Part shown: in pieces, positions 5,631-7,505 of the stretch
How positions within the stretch are numbered: the stretch's first letter is position 1
How the letters are laid out: each line of letters starts with the position of its first letter
Assembly (NCBI GenBank): GCA_963648895.1
Contig: CAVJGK010000071.1
Location: 1 to 7,505, forward strand
Origin: UBA3210 sp963648895
GTDB taxonomy: Bacteria; Bacillota_I; Bacilli_A; RFN20; CAG-449
Direction of reading: 5' to 3'
Length of the DNA: 7,505 nt
Notes under the pieces: generated by a model
Databases searched by the model: none
Seen by the model: only the letters and a program-made list of their open reading frames with translations
Told to the model about the DNA's origin: nothing
Made by a program: the position numbers and the translations under genes

Positions 5631-6599
5631 ATGAAAGAAATACTTATTAGTGAAAAAGAAGAAGGCCAAACTGTATATAAATTTGTCCGTAAGTACTTAA
5701 ATGAAGCTCCTTTATCATTTATTGAAAAAGTTTTTAGAAAAAAAGATGTAAAAATAAATGGAGTAAGAGTTTCTAAACAAGAAGTGATTCATAATGGCGA
5801 TAAGATTCAAATCTATATTACAGATCAAATGTTAGAAGAATTTTCTAAACCTAAGCCAGTTACAGAAATTAAGAATAAACCAAATATCATCTTTGAAGAT
5901 GATAATATTTTAATATGCAATAAACCAAGTGGATTATTAGTCCATGGAGATAGTAAAGAAAAAAGAATTACTTTATCTAACATGGTATTAAATTATTTAT
6001 ATTCTAAAGGTGAATATGATCCAAGCAACAACGCTTTTATTCCAGGCCCTGCACATCGCATTGATAGAAACACTTCAGGACTAGTTATTTTTGGTAAGAA
6101 TATTAAAGCATTACAACAATTAGAAAACTTATTTAAAGAACATGAAAACATTGAAAAATATTATCTTGCTTTAGTTAATGGGAAAGTTACTACAAGTGGT
6201 AAAATAGATGCACCTTTAATGAAAGATGAAACAAAAGGTGTAGTAGAAGTTAAACCTTTAAATAAAGGTGGAAAAACTGCTTTAACTTTATATGATGTAG
6301 AAGAAGTATATAAAAGATATACTTTATTAAAAGTACAAATATTAACAGGTAGAACTCACCAAATTAGAGTCCATATGGCATATATTAAACATCCATTACT
6401 TGGAGATAGTAAATATGGTGATTTTAAAGAAAATAAATATTTTAAAGAAAAATATAATTATGAAGGACAATTCCTTCATTCATATATCTTTAGATTTAAT
6501 AAAGTAGATGGTGTATTATCTTATTTATCAAATAAAGAATTCAAAGCACCTTTAGGAGAAAAAGAAAGAAAAATCATTTCTAAATTAAAAAGTGAATAA
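5631..6599 (+). CDS. RluA/RluC-family RNA pseudouridine synthase
   Basis: 322-residue enzyme that isomerises uridine to pseudouridine in RNA, most likely 23S rRNA. An N-terminal S4 RNA-binding domain covers about residues 3-63 (YKFVRKYL, VKINGVRVSKQEVIHNGD). The catalytic domain begins near 85 with FEDDNILICNKPSGLLVHGD. The active-site motif AHRIDRNTSG is at 141-150 with D145 as the catalytic aspartate. GRTHQIRVHM (240-249) and HPLLGDSKYGD (254-264) complete the family set. Length and domain order fit full-length RluC/RluD proteins, and the KPSG-VHG form is closer to RluC than RluD; the target uridines cannot be assigned. The ATG at 5631 is set by GAGGA 6 bases upstream. It is the first gene of a likely operon, 19 bases before the next gene. 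Confidence 0.95.
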   Translation: MKEILISEKEEGQTVYKFVRKYLNEAPLSFIEKVFRKKDVKINGVRVSKQEVIHNGDKIQIYITDQMLEEFSKPKPVTEIKNKPNIIFEDDNILICNKPSGLLVHGDSKEKRITLSNMVLNYLYSKGEYDPSNNAFIPGPAHRIDRNTSGLVIFGKNIKALQQLENLFKEHENIEKYYLALVNGKVTTSGKIDAPLMKDETKGVVEVKPLNKGGKTALTLYDVEEVYKRYTLLKVQILTGRTHQIRVHMAYIKHPLLGDSKYGDFKENKYFKEKYNYEGQFLHSYIFRFNKVDGVLSYLSNKEFKAPLGEKERKIISKLKSE

Positions 6600-6604
6600 C
6601 AATT

Positions 6605-6613
6605 AAAGGAGGG
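6605..6613 (+). promoter_or_regulatory. Ribosome binding site of the terminal partial gene
   Basis: AAAGGAGGG lies 5 bases before the ATG at 6619. It is strong evidence that the open frame running off the window is a real gene and that its start is correct. Confidence 0.85.
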
Positions 6614-6618
6614 ATTTT

Positions 6619-7505
6619 ATGCGCAATATTGAAAAAGGCTTATTACTTGCATCTTATTTTGATATTGATGTCGATGATAAAATCCCTTCTTTTATTTCTT
6701 GGATTAAACAAACTAAATCCTATCAAACATTCATTAAAAATAAACTTAAATTAAAAACAAAAAAGAATTATAAAGCAAAGAAGATATATTCTTATTATAA
6801 CTTGATTGATATTGAGCATATTTCATCATTAGAAGATGGAATTGTTGAGTATGGTAAGATGTTATATTTATTAAAAATATCTTCAGAAGAATTTTATTCT
6901 AATCCTTTAATGGTAGTTTATTTAGAGAATGAAAATATGACCATTGGTGATTTTAAGCTAAATTATAATTCAAAGATTATCTCTTTAGATGAACTTTCTT
7001 TGTTAGACGATGGCTCTTTTGATGAAAAAAAGAAATCATTAGATATTTTATTTTCTTCTTGGAGCGATGAAGTATATAAACAAATTCTTACACCGATTAA
7101 TGAATTCAAAAAAAGATTATTCTATTTTCCTAAAAGGTTTATCTTTAATTTTTTTAGAATTATAGAATCAATATTTATTTTAGGATCATTAACTTCTTGG
7201 ATGATTTTATATTTTACTAAAATTAAAGATTATGGTGGAAGTTATTCTACCTTAATCAATTATTTTTTCTATTTGATATTAAGCTTTTCAATCATTTATT
7301 TATTAACTTTTATTGTAGTTATTTTAAAAAAATATAAAGATTATAAATACTATATTAAAGCAAGAAAGATTGTTATTGAAGACGCTTCAAAATTAGAATC
7401 ACAAATCGAACAAAAATTATATGCTTATATTTTAGAATGTATCGCAAAAAGAATAAAAATGACTAAGCTTGTTAGTGAGTTTAATACCTTAACTAATTAT
7501 TATGG
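6619..7505 (+). CDS. Unrecognised two-TM protein, partial (runs off the window)
   Basis: An open frame of 295 full codons without a stop to the last base, so the C-terminus is missing. I do not recognise the family. Residues 1-175 are soluble, Lys- and Asp/Glu-rich, with no signal peptide. Two hydrophobic segments follow at about 179-199 (IIESIFILGSLTSWMILYF) and 215-236 (FFYLILSFSIIYLLTFIVV), separated by a short loop (KIKDYGGSY). A basic, helical cytosolic region continues to the edge. This suggests a membrane-anchored protein with large N- and C-terminal cytosolic parts and a tiny outside loop. It starts 19 bases after the pseudouridine synthase with a strong ribosome binding site and no terminator between, so it is probably co-transcribed. 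Base composition is like its neighbours. Confidence 0.8.
   Translation, partial: MRNIEKGLLLASYFDIDVDDKIPSFISWIKQTKSYQTFIKNKLKLKTKKNYKAKKIYSYYNLIDIEHISSLEDGIVEYGKMLYLLKISSEEFYSNPLMVVYLENENMTIGDFKLNYNSKIISLDELSLLDDGSFDEKKKSLDILFSSWSDEVYKQILTPINEFKKRLFYFPKRFIFNFFRIIESIFILGSLTSWMILYFTKIKDYGGSYSTLINYFFYLILSFSIIYLLTFIVVILKKYKDYKYYIKARKIVIEDASKLESQIEQKLYAYILECIAKRIKMTKLVSEFNTLTNYY

Overview
The window is strongly AT-rich and gene-dense, with short intergenic gaps. It uses TAA or TGA stops, with TGA appearing inside ATGA stop/start overlaps, and has consensus AGGAGG-type ribosome binding sites. UGG is used for Trp and AGA for Arg. This fits a low-GC Firmicute (Bacilli/Erysipelotrichia-like or a Mollicutes-related gut lineage) with the standard code; the species cannot be named from the sequence.

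Layout. (1) 25-1292 is a two-gene unit, an XRE-type helix-turn-helix protein overlapping a short HipA-like Ser/Thr kinase, closed by a clean intrinsic terminator; it looks like a HipBA/HipBT-type toxin-antitoxin module. (2) 1324-1351 is a perfect 28-bp palindrome. It lies upstream of an operon with an extended -10 promoter that holds a six-TM Pr6Pr-like membrane protein and two half-size ChrA-type transporter genes (1437-3524). All three genes overlap. (3) 3543-5398 is a cassette-like segment. It holds one AAA ATPase gene (ATPase_2/DUF234 type with a C-terminal PD-(D/E)XK-like motif), broken by a single in-frame TAG. It is bracketed by related hairpins: 15-bp terminal inverted repeats (14/15) at the outer edges and a 59-bp direct repeat (57/59) on both sides of the gene. 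(4) 5408-5573 is tRNA-Ser(GGA) on the minus strand with its own promoter and terminator. (5) 5631-7505 is an RluA/RluC-type pseudouridine synthase with a perfect extended -10 promoter, followed 19 bases later by an unrecognised two-TM protein that runs off the window.

The housekeeping part (tRNA-Ser, pseudouridine synthase) abuts accessory material (kinase TA module, hairpin-flanked ATPase). The most distinctive signal is the hairpin-flanked ATPase segment. Its outer repeats look like transposon ends. Its left end has four mutually complementary 9-nt arms that could switch between terminator and antiterminator folds ahead of the ATPase gene.
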